A stretch of DNA of 64,000 nt. It comes from Pseudomonadota bacterium (GTDB taxonomy: Bacteria; Pseudomonadota; Gammaproteobacteria; Steroidobacterales; Steroidobacteraceae). The stretch's first letter is position 1. Every line of letters begins with the position of its first letter. The notes under the pieces were generated by a model. The model made no database searches and was not told where the DNA came from. It saw nothing but the letters and a program-made list of their open reading frames with translations. Made by a program: the position numbers and the translations under genes. The stretch covers positions 1-64,000 of the forward strand of contig JANXOV010000028.1 of NCBI GenBank assembly GCA_025357635.1. Reading direction: 5' to 3'. Shown in pieces: positions 45,043 to 55,192 of the stretch.

Positions 45043-46082
45043 ACTTCGCCGGCCCCATGGACGTTGCGGTGGTCGGCGCATCCAGTCTCATTGGGGCTGC
45101 AGTCATCGCCGAGCTGCGCACCCTGAAGTTTCCGTACGCGCGCATTTACCGGCTAGAGGAACTGCGCGATGTCGGCCGCGCCGCCGCGGATGAACAAGAC
45201 GAGGACGCGCAGCCGGTTCTGGATGTCGAGCAGTTTGACTTCAAGCGCGTCAAATTGGTTTTTTTCTGCGCTCGCGCGCAGATCGCAAGGAATCATGCGC
45301 GGGCAGCGTCGGAGCATGCCTGGGTCATCGACGGATCCGGCGCGTTTCGCGATGCGGCTGACGTGCCGATGATCGCGGCCGATGTGAACCCGCAATCGTT
45401 GCAAGGGTTGGGTGCGCCGGGCGCCGGGGGCGGTCTCATCGCGCTGCCCGGCAGCGCCAGCGTGGCGCTCGCTACGGCCCTGGCACCGCTGCACGCGCTC
45501 GCCGGGCTGTCACGGGCCGACGTGGCGACCTACCACTGCGTCTCGGGCAGTGGCCGCGCCGCACTGGAGGAGTTGGTGCGCGAGTGTGCAGCGCTGCTCA
45601 ATGGCCAGGAGCCCAAGGTGCGCGGCGGCGCCGAACGTATTGCTTTTAACGTCATACCGCAGGTCGATGCGCTGGAGGAGTCGGGCGCATCGCTCGAGGA
45701 GTTGCGCCTGCAGAGCGAGACGCGCCGGCTGTTGGGAATGCCCGCCCTGGCGGTCAATGCCACGGCCGTGCGGGTACCGGTGTTCTTCGGGCACGGTCTG
45801 GCTATCCATGCCGCCTTCGAGCGCCAAATCAGCCTGGAGAAGGCGCGCGAGGCGCTGCGGGCGGCGGCTGGCGTGCATTTGATGGACGATGCCGACAGGC
45901 CTGCTTACCCGACGCCGGCCGGCAAAGCGGAGGCCCCGGACCGGGTCTACGTGGGCCGCCTGCGCCGCGATACGACGCGACCTGATTCGCTAAATTTATG
46001 GGTCGTGGCGGACAATGTTCGAAAGTGTGCTGCAATTAACGCAGTTTCAGTGGCCCAGATTTTGGTAAATCGCTACTGTTAA
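45039..46082 (+). CDS. usg: USG-1-type aspartate-semialdehyde dehydrogenase homologue lacking the catalytic Cys
   Basis: A 347-residue protein of the Asd fold. The NADP motif VVGASSLIG and the substrate segment [13 protein letters not shown] are present. The nucleophilic Cys of Asd is replaced in [11 protein letters not shown], as in Usg proteins, so the dehydrogenase reaction is not expected. Usg function is unknown. The ATG overlaps the aroC stop. The fimV promoter lies in its last codons. Position between aroC and fimV-truA matches other gammaproteobacteria. Confidence 0.85.
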   Translation: MNFAGPMDVAVVGASSLIGAAVIAELRTLKFPYARIYRLEELRDVGRAAADEQDEDAQPVLDVEQFDFKRVKLVFFCARAQIARNHARAASEHAWVIDGSGAFRDAADVPMIAADVNPQSLQGLGAPGAGGGLIALPGSASVALATALAPLHALAGLSRADVATYHCVSGSGRAALEELVRECAALLNGQEPKVRGGAERIAFNVIPQVDALEESGASLEELRLQSETRRLLGMPALAVNATAVRVPVFFGHGLAIHAAFERQISLEKAREALRAAAGVHLMDDADRPAYPTPAGKAEAPDRVYVGRLRRDTTRPDSLNLWVVADNVRKCAAINAVSVAQILVNRYC

Positions 46083-46090
46083 GTTATAGT
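46062..46090 (+). promoter_or_regulatory. Strong predicted promoter of fimV
   Basis: TTGGTA (46062-46067), a 17-base spacer, then TATAGT (46085-46090). It straddles the usg stop codon. Transcription would start near 46097, leaving a leader of about 90 bases to the fimV ATG with GGGAG ahead of it. Confidence 0.68.
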
Positions 46091-46186
46091 TCCGCGGTCG
46101 TTAACCGGGGATGTGAGATTTCACTGCCAAGCTGCTCATAGTCAATGAACTTTGGGCCCTTGCACACCGGTTCGCTGGGAGTAGAA

Positions 46187-49100
46187 ATGTTGTCGAAGCT
46201 GCCTCGTCTCATCTTGACGGTATCCGTACTTTGCCCAAGCCTCAGCTGGGCCGTCGGATTGGGCGAAATACATTTGAATTCGGCCCTGAATGAGCCGCTC
46301 AACGCGGAAATCGCTCTGGTGTCGGCCACTCCCGAAGAGCTGACCTCGCTGCGTGCCGTGCTGGCCTCGCGCGACACGTTCACCCGCTATGGCATCGATC
46401 GCCCGCCGTTCCTGTCCACCATCGCGTTCAAGGTGGGCAAGGGCAATGATGGCCGCGATGCGCTGCTGGTTCGATCCAACGACGCCATCCCCGAGCCGTT
46501 CGTGACCTTTCTGGTCGAGGTCAACTGGGCCCGTGGCCGGTTGGTTCGCGAATACACCGTGCTGCTCGACCCACCTGTTTACGCGCCGGGCGAAACCCGC
46601 GCCTCGGCGCCGGCCGTCGCCGCGCCGGTCGCCGCCGCCACCGAATCATCCAAGTCCGGCTCGATTCAGCGCGATGCCCCTTCGGCGCCTGCCGAGGTGG
46701 CCACTGCAGCGGGCACCGCGCCGAGCGCAGCGCCAGGGGACACCTATCAAGTGCGCGGCGGCGACACCCTGATGAAGGTCGCGCGCAGCCTGGGCGCCGG
46801 GTCGGGCGCGCAGCTGGATCAGACGATGATCGCGTTGTATCGCGGCAATCCGCAGGCCTTCGACGGCAACATCAACGTGTTGCGCCGTGGTGCCGTGCTA
46901 CGGGTTCCCGGAGCCGAGGAAATTGCCGCGCTGAAACAGAGCGAGGCGGTCAGTGAAGTCCGCCGGCAGATGAGCGCCTGGCAGGGCTCGCGCCCCGCCG
47001 GCGGAGAAGGCCGGCTGCGCCTGGTCACTCCGAGCGGAAACGGTTCGGGCAGCGCGACGGGCGATACCGGCGCGGCAGGCTCCGAAGCGGCCGCCCTCAA
47101 GGGCCGGGTCAAGGACTTGGAATCGCAACTGGTCGAATCGCGCCGGCTGCTCGACATCCGAAACGCAGAGCTGGCCGCGCTGCAAAAGAAGCTGGGCGCA
47201 GCTCAAGGCGTACCCGTGGCGCCTGTGTCGAAGCCCGCTGAACCGGCGGCTTCACCCCCGGCGGCAACTGCCGAGCCGGCAACGCCTGCCAGCGCCGGAC
47301 AGATGCCGGCGGCAGAACCTGCGCCGGCTCCGGCCGAAAAGCCCGCCGCCGCGTCGCCGGCGCCCAAACCGGCTGCTGCGCCAGTGGCCGCGGAGCCTTC
47401 GGGTTCGTGGCTCGATTGGATCACCGAGAATTGGTGGATGCCGGCGGCCTTGGTCGTGGCCTTGCTGGGCGGCCTGGGCTTTGCGGCCTGGAAGCGCCGT
47501 CAAGGATCCAGCGACATCGAATTTGGCGGATTGGTGGATACGGATGTCGCCGATTCGCGCGACTCCACCTCCAAACTGCTCGGCGTCCGCCGCGGTGAAG
47601 AGTCCTTTGTGGTCGAAGAATCCGGTCAGCATGAGCGCCCGGATATTCGCGCCATGTCGGGTGGCGCGGCGGAGTCTGCCGCAACCAAGTCGCGCGAAGG
47701 CAAGGCGAGCGACGATACGCTGTCCAGCGAAGCGGCCATCAATCTGGATCAAGGCGATCCGCTGGCCGAGGCCGATTTTCACATGGCCTATGGTCTGTAC
47801 GACCAGGCCGCCGATCTGGTGCGCATCGCGCTCGAACGCGAACCGGATCGCCGCGATTTGCAATTGAAGCTGCTGGAGATTTATTTCGTCTGGGGCAACA
47901 AGGATCTGTTCCTGCAATCCGCCAATGATCTGTATGCGAGTCGCGATCGGGCGCCGGCGGGTGAATGGGACAAGATTCTTATCATGGGCAAGCAGATTTG
48001 CCCTGACGAGCCGTTGTTCTCCAAGAGCATCGGCGGCGGCATGGGCGCCGGCGCTTTGGTCGATCTGAATCTGGAAGGCGGCGAGAACCGCGTCGATATC
48101 GACCTGTTCGGCGAACCGGACGCCGAACCGAGCGGCATCCCGCAGCCGGAAGTCGCGCATGAAAGCAGCTCGACCGCCGCCACCGGCGAAGCACCGGCAT
48201 TCCCCTCATCGGACCTGGACTATGTGCTGGACGCGCCCGAACGCGGTTCCGAAGAGTCCCCTACGCGCGAAATGCCTGCACGGGACGAGCCCACGGTGGA
48301 ATCCGAGGCCATGGGGTTCGATGCATCGAACTCTCCGACCGCGGCCTGGGAAACCGCCGAGATCCGCAACCGCATAGAGTCCAGGATGCCGCAGGGCACC
48401 GAACAGACTGCTGAGCTTGCGATCGACGACCTGGGGCTGGACCTGGATGCGTTGGAGCAAACCGGTGCGCCCTCGATGTCCTCTCTCGAGCAGACCGATT
48501 CACCCTCGGTGTCGATGGAAAAGAGCGCGCTGGATGTAACCGATCACCCGTCCGATGCGCCGACGATGGTGGCGGGCCTGGATGAACATTCGCGCAAGAT
48601 GATGCAGGACGCCGAGAACGCGGTTCGCGACCGGGATCTGACCGAACTGGAGCGCGAGCTCGAGGCCTCGTTCATTGCCGATCTGGAGCAAAGCACCGCG
48701 GGCGCACATACGGCCGTCATCGCGCCCGAATCGGCGCCGACGGTCCAGATGCCGCGCGAGTTGCCGCGCGAGCTGGATGTTGCCGCGACCTCGCGCGTCA
48801 AGACCCCCGACTTTTCGCAGTCGGGGCATCTCGACACCGAGTCAACCTCGCGCCTGAAAGCACTGAGTCCCGATGCGAGCATCGACCTGGACCTGGACCG
48901 GCTGGCCAATGCGTTTTCCGGCACCAGTGAAACCGTCGATCAGCCGCGCGCCGCCGAAGAGGTCTTCTCCTCCGAAGTGTTCGAAACCACTGACCGCCAG
49001 AAGAGCGTCGATCTGGATGTGGGCGAGCCCGTCAACAGTGGCGAAGGCGTCACCACGCGCGTTCAGGCCAATTCGCAGGCTGAAACCAACAAGCTCAAGA

Positions 49101-49294
49101 CGTTTGAAGGCGATCTGCCGGAGCTGGAACCGGTGACGATGAGCGAAGTGGGCACCAAGCTTGACCTGGCCCGCGCCTACATGGACATGGGTGATCCGGA
49201 AGGCGCGCGCAGCATTCTGGAAGAGGTCGCGCATGAAGGCTCAGCCAGCCAAAAACAAGAAGCAAAGCGCCTGATCGAATCCCTGCCTGGCTGA
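46187..49294 (+). CDS. fimV: FimV family pilus/polar-hub protein
   Basis: A 1035-residue inner-membrane protein. A signal peptide (about 1-22) is followed by a FimV N-domain (GLGEIHLNSALNEPLNAEI), a LysM domain (about 185-245), a coiled coil and a Pro/Ala-rich linker. A single membrane helix follows (about 415-435). A long acidic cytoplasmic region with TPR-like parts ends in the FimV C-terminal domain (LDLARAYMDMGDPEGARSIL). FimV binds peptidoglycan and organises type IV pili and cell poles. ATG 46187 starts the signal after GGGAG. The FimX-like protein 6 kb upstream may act with it. Confidence 0.9.
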   Translation: MLSKLPRLILTVSVLCPSLSWAVGLGEIHLNSALNEPLNAEIALVSATPEELTSLRAVLASRDTFTRYGIDRPPFLSTIAFKVGKGNDGRDALLVRSNDAIPEPFVTFLVEVNWARGRLVREYTVLLDPPVYAPGETRASAPAVAAPVAAATESSKSGSIQRDAPSAPAEVATAAGTAPSAAPGDTYQVRGGDTLMKVARSLGAGSGAQLDQTMIALYRGNPQAFDGNINVLRRGAVLRVPGAEEIAALKQSEAVSEVRRQMSAWQGSRPAGGEGRLRLVTPSGNGSGSATGDTGAAGSEAAALKGRVKDLESQLVESRRLLDIRNAELAALQKKLGAAQGVPVAPVSKPAEPAASPPAATAEPATPASAGQMPAAEPAPAPAEKPAAASPAPKPAAAPVAAEPSGSWLDWITENWWMPAALVVALLGGLGFAAWKRRQGSSDIEFGGLVDTDVADSRDSTSKLLGVRRGEESFVVEESGQHERPDIRAMSGGAAESAATKSREGKASDDTLSSEAAINLDQGDPLAEADFHMAYGLYDQAADLVRIALEREPDRRDLQLKLLEIYFVWGNKDLFLQSANDLYASRDRAPAGEWDKILIMGKQICPDEPLFSKSIGGGMGAGALVDLNLEGGENRVDIDLFGEPDAEPSGIPQPEVAHESSSTAATGEAPAFPSSDLDYVLDAPERGSEESPTREMPARDEPTVESEAMGFDASNSPTAAWETAEIRNRIESRMPQGTEQTAELAIDDLGLDLDALEQTGAPSMSSLEQTDSPSVSMEKSALDVTDHPSDAPTMVAGLDEHSRKMMQDAENAVRDRDLTELERELEASFIADLEQSTAGAHTAVIAPESAPTVQMPRELPRELDVAATSRVKTPDFSQSGHLDTESTSRLKALSPDASIDLDLDRLANAFSGTSETVDQPRAAEEVFSSEVFETTDRQKSVDLDVGEPVNSGEGVTTRVQANSQAETNKLKTFEGDLPELEPVTMSEVGTKLDLARAYMDMGDPEGARSILEEVAHEGSASQKQEAKRLIESLPG

Positions 49295-49303
49295 TCTACC
49301 CGG

Positions 49304-50092
49304 TTGCCAAAGCTCGCCGCCATCGTCGAGTATGACGGCACGGAGTTTTCCGGGTGGGCTGCGCAGCCCCACTCGCCTTCCGTGCAGGCAGTGGTCGAAT
49401 CGGCGTTGAGTTACGTCGCGGGCCACGCGGTGGAGGCCGTCTGCGCCGGCCGCACCGATGCAGGCGTGCATGCCGCCGCCCAGGTGATCCACTTCGAAAC
49501 AACGGCGGCACGCACGGCACGCGCCTGGGTTCTCGGGTCCAACACGCGCCTGCCGCCGAGCGTCGCCTTGAACTGGGCGGCGGAGGTGCCCGATGACTTC
49601 CATGCCCGCCACCGCGCCTTACGGCGCAGCTATCGCTACTACATTCTTAATCGCAGCGCCCGCTCGCCGCTGCAGCGCCATCGCACCGCCTGGATTCACC
49701 GCAGCCTGGATGCGCAGAAGATGCAGGATGCGGCGCAGGTGCTGCTGGGCGAACATGATTTCAGCGCCTTTCGGTCCATCGAATGCCAGTCCAAGTCCGC
49801 CACGCGCCGCATCGATATCCTGCAAGTGCGCCGCTTGGGGGACTATGTATGGATGGAAATCCGTGCCACCGCGTTCTTGCACCACATGGTGCGCAACATC
49901 ATCGGGACCCTGATTCATCTGCTGGATGAGCCGCAGGCGCGAGCGGCCATGCTGGACATTCTGAACAGCCGCGACCGGCGCAAAGCCGGCCCCACGGCCC
50001 CGGCCGGCGGGCTGTATTTCTGGCAGGCGGAGTACCGCAGCGAGTACGGTATTCCTGCCACGTTGGCCGCCGTGCCGATCATTGGTCTATGA
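49304..50092 (+). CDS. truA: tRNA pseudouridine(38-40) synthase
   Basis: A 262-residue protein. The catalytic Asp lies in GRTDAGVHA, after EYDGTEFSGWA. FLHHMVRNIIGTL is the standard C-terminal block. It isomerises U38-40 in many tRNAs. The start is TTG 49304, 9 bases past the fimV stop; no ATG is available. It sits in the fimV-truA-accD order seen in Pseudomonas. The adjacent accD starts 42 bases downstream. Confidence 0.96.
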   Translation: MPKLAAIVEYDGTEFSGWAAQPHSPSVQAVVESALSYVAGHAVEAVCAGRTDAGVHAAAQVIHFETTAARTARAWVLGSNTRLPPSVALNWAAEVPDDFHARHRALRRSYRYYILNRSARSPLQRHRTAWIHRSLDAQKMQDAAQVLLGEHDFSAFRSIECQSKSATRRIDILQVRRLGDYVWMEIRATAFLHHMVRNIIGTLIHLLDEPQARAAMLDILNSRDRRKAGPTAPAGGLYFWQAEYRSEYGIPATLAAVPIIGL

Positions 50093-50134
50093 TCGACAGG
50101 GTTTTTGGCGAAAGCGGATTCACGGAGTCCATCA

Positions 50135-51004
50135 ATGTCCTGGTTTGAACGCATACGTCCGTCGCGGATCAAGACCGAACGCCGCACCCGCTCCGTTCCC
50201 GAAGGGCTCTGGACCAAGTGTCCGGCGTGCGATGCGGTGCTGTATCGCGCCGAGATCGAGCGCAATCTGCATGTCTGCCCGAAATGCAGCCATCACATGC
50301 GCATCAATGGTCGCGAGCGTCTGCTAAAATTCTTTGATCCTGGCAGCACGACCGAATTGGCCGCGAAAATCGAGCCGGAGGACCCGCTCAAGTTCAAGGA
50401 CACCAAGCGCTACCGCGACCGGCTGGTGCAATCCCAGAAGCAGACCGGGGAGCGCGATGCGCTGATCGTCATGTCGGGCAAGCTGGTCGAACTCCCGGTC
50501 GTGGCCTGCGCCTTCGAATTCCGCTTTCTCGGCGGTTCCATGGGATCGGTGGTGGGCGAGAAATTTACGCGCGCGGCCGATCATTGTCTGGAGCATCGGA
50601 CTTCGCTGGTGTGTTTCTCGGCCAGCGGCGGGGCGCGCATGCAGGAGGCACTGTATTCGCTGCTGCAGATGGCCAAAACCAGTGCGGCGCTCAAGCGCAT
50701 GTCCGAGGCGCGATTGCCTTACATTTCGGTCATGACCGACCCGACCACGGGTGGCGTGTCGGCAAGTCTGGCGATGCTCGGCGACGTCAACATCGGCGAA
50801 CCCAAGGCGCTGATCGGATTCGCCGGTCCGCGCGTCATTCAACAGACCGTTCGCGAAACGCTGCCCGAAGGATTTCAGCGCAGCGAGTTTCTGCTCGATC
50901 ATGGCGCCTTGGACATGATCGTGGACCGGCGTGAGATGCGCGATCGAATCGGATCGATGCTGCGGATCATGACCGGCAAAGAGCCCGCACCGGCCCAAGG
51001 CTAG
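50135..51004 (+). CDS. accD: Acetyl-CoA carboxylase carboxyltransferase subunit beta
   Basis: A 289-residue protein. The N-terminal zinc ribbon has CPACD and CPKCS. The carboxyltransferase core has [21 protein letters not shown] (split) and [17 protein letters not shown]. It forms the transferase with AccA and makes malonyl-CoA. ATG 50135 starts MSWFERI, the family N-terminus. folC starts 2 bases after the stop. Confidence 0.97.
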   Translation: MSWFERIRPSRIKTERRTRSVPEGLWTKCPACDAVLYRAEIERNLHVCPKCSHHMRINGRERLLKFFDPGSTTELAAKIEPEDPLKFKDTKRYRDRLVQSQKQTGERDALIVMSGKLVELPVVACAFEFRFLGGSMGSVVGEKFTRAADHCLEHRTSLVCFSASGGARMQEALYSLLQMAKTSAALKRMSEARLPYISVMTDPTTGGVSASLAMLGDVNIGEPKALIGFAGPRVIQQTVRETLPEGFQRSEFLLDHGALDMIVDRREMRDRIGSMLRIMTGKEPAPAQG

Positions 51005-51006
51005 CG

Positions 51007-52332
51007 TTGCGCGATCTGGCGACATGGCTGCAATACCAGGAGCAGGCCTACCCGCGTGTCATAGACCTGGGTCTTGAGCGCCTCCAGGCGGTCCTCGCGC
51101 GATTGCAGTGGCGCCGTCCTGCCGTGCCGGTCATCACCGTCGCGGGCACCAATGGCAAGGGATCGGTCGGCGCTTACGCTGCCGCCATCTTGCAGGCCGC
51201 CGGCTACCGTGCGGGCTTGTTCACCTCACCGCATTTGCGCGACTACCGCGAGCGCATCCGCATCGGCGATGGCTACGTCGCCGCGGATCGGCTGGTGGCC
51301 GCGTTCGAGCGCATCGAGGCAGCCCGCGGCGAGATCGGGCTGACCTTCTTCGAATACAACACGCTCGCCGCCATCCTGGTGTTCGAAGAAGCGCGCTTGG
51401 ACGCCTGGGTGCTGGAAGTCGGGCTGGGCGGCCGGCTCGATGCCGTCAACATTATCGATCCGGACGTGGCCATCGTGGTCAGCATCGGTTTTGATCACCA
51501 GGAGTTTCTCGGCGACACGCTGGAAGCCATCGGTGCGGAAAAGGCCGGCATATTTCGGCGCGGCAAGGCCGCCATTCTTGGCAGTACGGATATGCCCGCA
51601 TCGGTGTCGCGTGTTGCCGGCGAGGTCGGCGCCAGGCTCAAACGTCTGGGCGTCGACTTTGCGCATACGCCCGAGCCTGACGGGCAGGGGTGGCGGTTTC
51701 GCGGCGCTCGCTGGAACTTGCCGGGTCTGCCGAGGCCGGCGCTGTTCGGAGCCACCCAGCTGGACAATGCCTGCGCGGCGCTGGCGGCATTGGAGGAACT
51801 CGAGCCACGTTTGAGCATCAAGCCGGCGGCCATCGCGCAGGGATTGAGTCGGGCGCAACTCCCGGCGCGCTTCCAAGTGATCGAATCAACCAGGGCCGGC
51901 GAGCCGACCTGGATATTGGATGTCGCGCACAACGAGGCAGCCGCACGCGTGCTGGCCGCCAATCTGCGTGCGCTGCCCACGAACGGCAGAACGCTGGCCG
52001 TATTCGGTGTGCTCGCGGACAAGGACGCGCGCGCCATCGTCGCTGAGCTTGTAGAGGTGGTGGATTACTGGTGGTTTGCCTGCACGCAGGGCCCGCGGGG
52101 GCTCGAGGACGCCGCGGTGGCCGCGCGTGTGGGCGATCTGGTCGGGCAGCGCTACGTCCTCGGCGGCAGTATTGCGCAGTGCTGCGAACTGGCCTGCGCC
52201 GGTGCGGGCGGCGTGGATCGCATCGTCGCCTTCGGCTCCTTTCACAGCGTCGGTCCGGTTCTGGACTGGCTGGAGTTGAAGGGTATCGTGCCGGGCATGC
52301 GCATTCCGGAATACAATGCGGCCCCTCGTTGA
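51007..52332 (+). CDS. folC: Bifunctional folylpolyglutamate/dihydrofolate synthase
   Basis: A 441-residue Mur-ligase-family enzyme. The P-loop is GTNGKGSV, with TSPHL following, and the C-domain LDVAHNEAAA. It adds glutamate to folates and makes dihydrofolate. The start is TTG 51007, 2 bases past accD; no ATG fits. dedD overlaps or nearly touches its end. Order accD-folC-dedD-cvpA-purF is as in E. coli. Confidence 0.95.
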   Translation: MRDLATWLQYQEQAYPRVIDLGLERLQAVLARLQWRRPAVPVITVAGTNGKGSVGAYAAAILQAAGYRAGLFTSPHLRDYRERIRIGDGYVAADRLVAAFERIEAARGEIGLTFFEYNTLAAILVFEEARLDAWVLEVGLGGRLDAVNIIDPDVAIVVSIGFDHQEFLGDTLEAIGAEKAGIFRRGKAAILGSTDMPASVSRVAGEVGARLKRLGVDFAHTPEPDGQGWRFRGARWNLPGLPRPALFGATQLDNACAALAALEELEPRLSIKPAAIAQGLSRAQLPARFQVIESTRAGEPTWILDVAHNEAAARVLAANLRALPTNGRTLAVFGVLADKDARAIVAELVEVVDYWWFACTQGPRGLEDAAVAARVGDLVGQRYVLGGSIAQCCELACAGAGGVDRIVAFGSFHSVGPVLDWLELKGIVPGMRIPEYNAAPR

Positions 52333-52360
52333 ACCGGAAGCGTCAGTCTTGAGCTTTAGC

Positions 52361-52978
52361 ATGGACCGTCTACTGAAAGAGCGCCTGGTCGGCGCGGCCA
52401 TTCTCGTGTTCATCGCGGTGCTGTTCGTCCCCGAGCTGCTCTCCGGTCCGCCACAGCTCTCTGCGCCGCATCCCATCGACACTCCGAATCCAGTGCCCAC
52501 CAGCACGGCCGCGGCCGTTCGCACAGCCACGCTGGTTCTGAGCAATCCAGACTCGGCAAGCGCTGCGGCACTTTCTGAGAACGAGACCCCCTCGGTGGCG
52601 CCAGCGCCTGCGATCGAACCGCCGCCGCCCTCCATGAAATCCGTCGATGTCGTGCCTGAGCAGCCTCGCACCGAGCCGCCGCTTGAATCCGCAGCGCCTC
52701 GCACGCAAACACAGACTCCGAGTGCGGCGCCGTCCAATTCGTTCGCACCTATCGGCGCGAAGGGCGGTTGGTCGGTGCAGTTGGGCAGCTTCTCCAGCGC
52801 GGCAAATGCCGGCAAGCTTGCGCGGAATTTGCGCGGCAAGGCGATCCGCGTGTATGTCTCCTCGCAGGGCGGCAAGCATCGTGTGCGTGCCGGACCGTTC
52901 CCCGACAGGGCCGCCGCCGAACGCGCGGCGGCACAGCTCAAGTCACAGGGCCAGGCTGTCAGCATCATCGCACCTTGA
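52361..52978 (+). CDS. dedD: DedD-like SPOR domain cell-division protein
   Basis: A 205-residue protein. An N-terminal membrane anchor (about residues 8-25, LVGAAILVFIAVLFVPELL) is followed by a Pro/Ala/Thr-rich linker and a C-terminal SPOR domain (about 130-205, WSVQLGSFSSAANAGKLARNL in split form) that binds denuded septal glycan. ATG 52361 precedes the anchor; a TTG at 52349 or ATG 52316 inside folC is possible. It acts at the septum. Confidence 0.88.
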   Translation: MDRLLKERLVGAAILVFIAVLFVPELLSGPPQLSAPHPIDTPNPVPTSTAAAVRTATLVLSNPDSASAAALSENETPSVAPAPAIEPPPPSMKSVDVVPEQPRTEPPLESAAPRTQTQTPSAAPSNSFAPIGAKGGWSVQLGSFSSAANAGKLARNLRGKAIRVYVSSQGGKHRVRAGPFPDRAAAERAAAQLKSQGQAVSIIAP

Positions 52979-53090
52979 CTTCAGTCACAGTTTCGATGCC
53001 CGACAGTGTCCGCCGGGGCGCGGGTTTTCCCGCGAAGCGGTGCCATCTTCCGGTAGAATGCAGGCAGGTACTGGACTCCCGAGGCGCGAC

Positions 53091-53606
53091 GTGACCCTGG
53101 CCGATTTTCTGATCATCCTGATTGTCGTGATCTCAACCGGCGTTGGATTCATGCGCGGTTTTGTCCGTGAGGCCGTCTCGCTCGTTTTCTGGGTCGCCGG
53201 CATTTGGATGGCGTGGAAATTCGGGCCGCTGATCGAGCCGCATTTGGCTGGTCTGCTTGCCGATCCTCCCGTGCGACCGTGGGTCGGACGCCTCGTCGTG
53301 TTGGTGCTGGTGGTCCTTGCAGGGATCCTGACCGGCCTCATCATGCAGTACTTCCTGCGCAGCGTGGGCCTGGGCCTGCTCGACCGGGTCATCGGCATCA
53401 TGTTCGGCTTTGCGCGCGGGCTGGTGCTGGTGGGTCTGATGGTCATCGGCTGCGAGCTGCTGCATTTGAACAATGAAAATTGGTGGAATGAATCCAAGCT
53501 CGTTCCCTACGGCGAGACGATAGGCGACTGGTTGCGCTCGATGGTGGGCGAGAAAGGCGAGCCGTGGTCCACGTTCGAGCGCATTTCCGGCGTCAAGACT
53601 CGATAG
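53091..53606 (+). CDS. cvpA: CvpA family membrane protein
   Basis: A 171-residue inner-membrane protein with four hydrophobic segments: [21 protein letters not shown] (split), [26 protein letters not shown] and [15 protein letters not shown]. It matches CvpA, needed for colicin V export and for envelope or bile tolerance. The start GTG 53091 follows GAGG 6 bases away. It lies 113 bases after dedD and 30 before purF; purF is the usual partner. Confidence 0.93.
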   Translation: MTLADFLIILIVVISTGVGFMRGFVREAVSLVFWVAGIWMAWKFGPLIEPHLAGLLADPPVRPWVGRLVVLVLVVLAGILTGLIMQYFLRSVGLGLLDRVIGIMFGFARGLVLVGLMVIGCELLHLNNENWWNESKLVPYGETIGDWLRSMVGEKGEPWSTFERISGVKTR

Positions 53607-53635
53607 CGGCGCCGGGCGCCGAAGGGTTTCAAAAC

Positions 53636-55147
53636 ATGTGCGGAATCGTTGGAATCGTCGGGGTCAGCGTGGTCAATCAGCGTATTTATGACGCGCTGAT
53701 CGTCCTGCAGCATCGCGGCCAGGACGCGGCCGGCATGATGACCTCCGATGCAGGGGAACTGTTCATGCGCAAGGACTCCGGTCTGGTGCGCGACGTGTTC
53801 CAGCAGAAGCACATGGTGAAACTGAAGGGCAACACCGGCATTGGCCACGTGCGCTACCCAACCGCCGGCTGTGACAGCGCACACGATGCCCAGCCGTTTT
53901 ACGTCAACTCACCGTACGGCATCTGTCTGGCGCACAACGGCAATCTGACCAACGCGCGCGAACTCACCGAGGTGCTGATTCGCGAGGACCGCCGTCACCT
54001 CAACACCACCTCCGACTCCGAAGTGCTGCTGAATGTGTTCGCCTCGGAGCTGTCGCGTGTGGGCACCCCGCGCGTCACGGCCGCCGACGTGTTCGCCGCC
54101 GTGAACGCGGTCTACCGGCGCTGCCGCGGCGGCTACGCGGTGGTTGCCATGGTCATCGGACACGGCGTCCTGGGCTTCCGCGATCCGAACGGCATCCGGC
54201 CGCTGGTTCTGGGCAAGCGCGACACCAAGAAGGGACCCGAATGGATGCTGGCCTCGGAGAGCGTCGCGCTCGACATGCTCGGATTCAAGCTCGTTCGCGA
54301 TGTGGCGCCCGGAGAGGCGGTGTTCATCGACGAGCAGGGCCGGCTGTATGCACAGCAGTGCGTTGCCGGCGCGCACCACACGCCGTGCATATTCGAGTAC
54401 GTGTACTTTGCGCGGCCCGATTCCATCATCGACCGCATATCGGTTTACAAGGCGCGTCTGCGCATGGGAGAGCGGCTGGCGGAGAAGATCAAGCTCACCC
54501 GGCCCGATCACGACATCGACGTGGTGATCCCGATTCCCGACACCAGCCGCACCAGCGCCGTGCAGGTGGCGCAGATTCTGGGGGTGAAGTACCGCGAAGG
54601 CTTCATCAAGAACCGTTATATCGGCCGCACCTTCATCATGCCCGAGCAGGAGCAGCGCTCCAAGTCCGTGCGCAGCAAGCTCAATGCCATCGACCTGGAG
54701 TTTCGCGGCAAAAATGTGCTGCTGGTGGATGACTCCATCGTGCGCGGCACCACCTCGGCGCAGATCATCGACATGGCGCGTGAAGCCGGCGCAAAAAAAG
54801 TCTATTTCGCTTCGGCGGCGCCGCCGGTGCGCTATCCGAACGTCTACGGCATCGACATGCCGGCCGCGTCCGAACTGGTCGCCGCGGGCCGCACGGACGA
54901 TGAAGTGATGCGTCTCATCGGCGCCGATTGGCTGATCTACCAGGATCTTGAAGACCTGGTTCATGCCGTGCAGCACGACAACGCCAAGATTCAGGAATTC
55001 GACACTTCTTGTTTTTCCGGCGAGTATGTGACCGGCGATGTCACCGTCGAGTATCTGGCGCGCTTGCAGCGGGAGCGTTCGGACGAAGCCAAGCAGCAGC
55101 GTCGCGACAACACGCCCAGTGGACCCAAAGCCGTTCGCATCCTGTAG
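53636..55147 (+). CDS. purF: Amidophosphoribosyltransferase
   Basis: A 503-residue protein. Cys2 becomes the N-terminal nucleophile after Met removal (MCGIVGIVG). The glutaminase block HNGNLTNA and the PRPP loop [13 protein letters not shown] are intact. It makes phosphoribosylamine, the first step of purine synthesis. A propeptide is absent. ATG 53636 is fixed by Cys2. A kinase gene follows after 45 bases. Confidence 0.97.
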   Translation: MCGIVGIVGVSVVNQRIYDALIVLQHRGQDAAGMMTSDAGELFMRKDSGLVRDVFQQKHMVKLKGNTGIGHVRYPTAGCDSAHDAQPFYVNSPYGICLAHNGNLTNARELTEVLIREDRRHLNTTSDSEVLLNVFASELSRVGTPRVTAADVFAAVNAVYRRCRGGYAVVAMVIGHGVLGFRDPNGIRPLVLGKRDTKKGPEWMLASESVALDMLGFKLVRDVAPGEAVFIDEQGRLYAQQCVAGAHHTPCIFEYVYFARPDSIIDRISVYKARLRMGERLAEKIKLTRPDHDIDVVIPIPDTSRTSAVQVAQILGVKYREGFIKNRYIGRTFIMPEQEQRSKSVRSKLNAIDLEFRGKNVLLVDDSIVRGTTSAQIIDMAREAGAKKVYFASAAPPVRYPNVYGIDMPAASELVAAGRTDDEVMRLIGADWLIYQDLEDLVHAVQHDNAKIQEFDTSCFSGEYVTGDVTVEYLARLQRERSDEAKQQRRDNTPSGPKAVRIL

Positions 55148-55192
55148 GACTCCGCCCGGCCGGCGCACGCTTGCGGGCCGTGTCCGGTGAGC

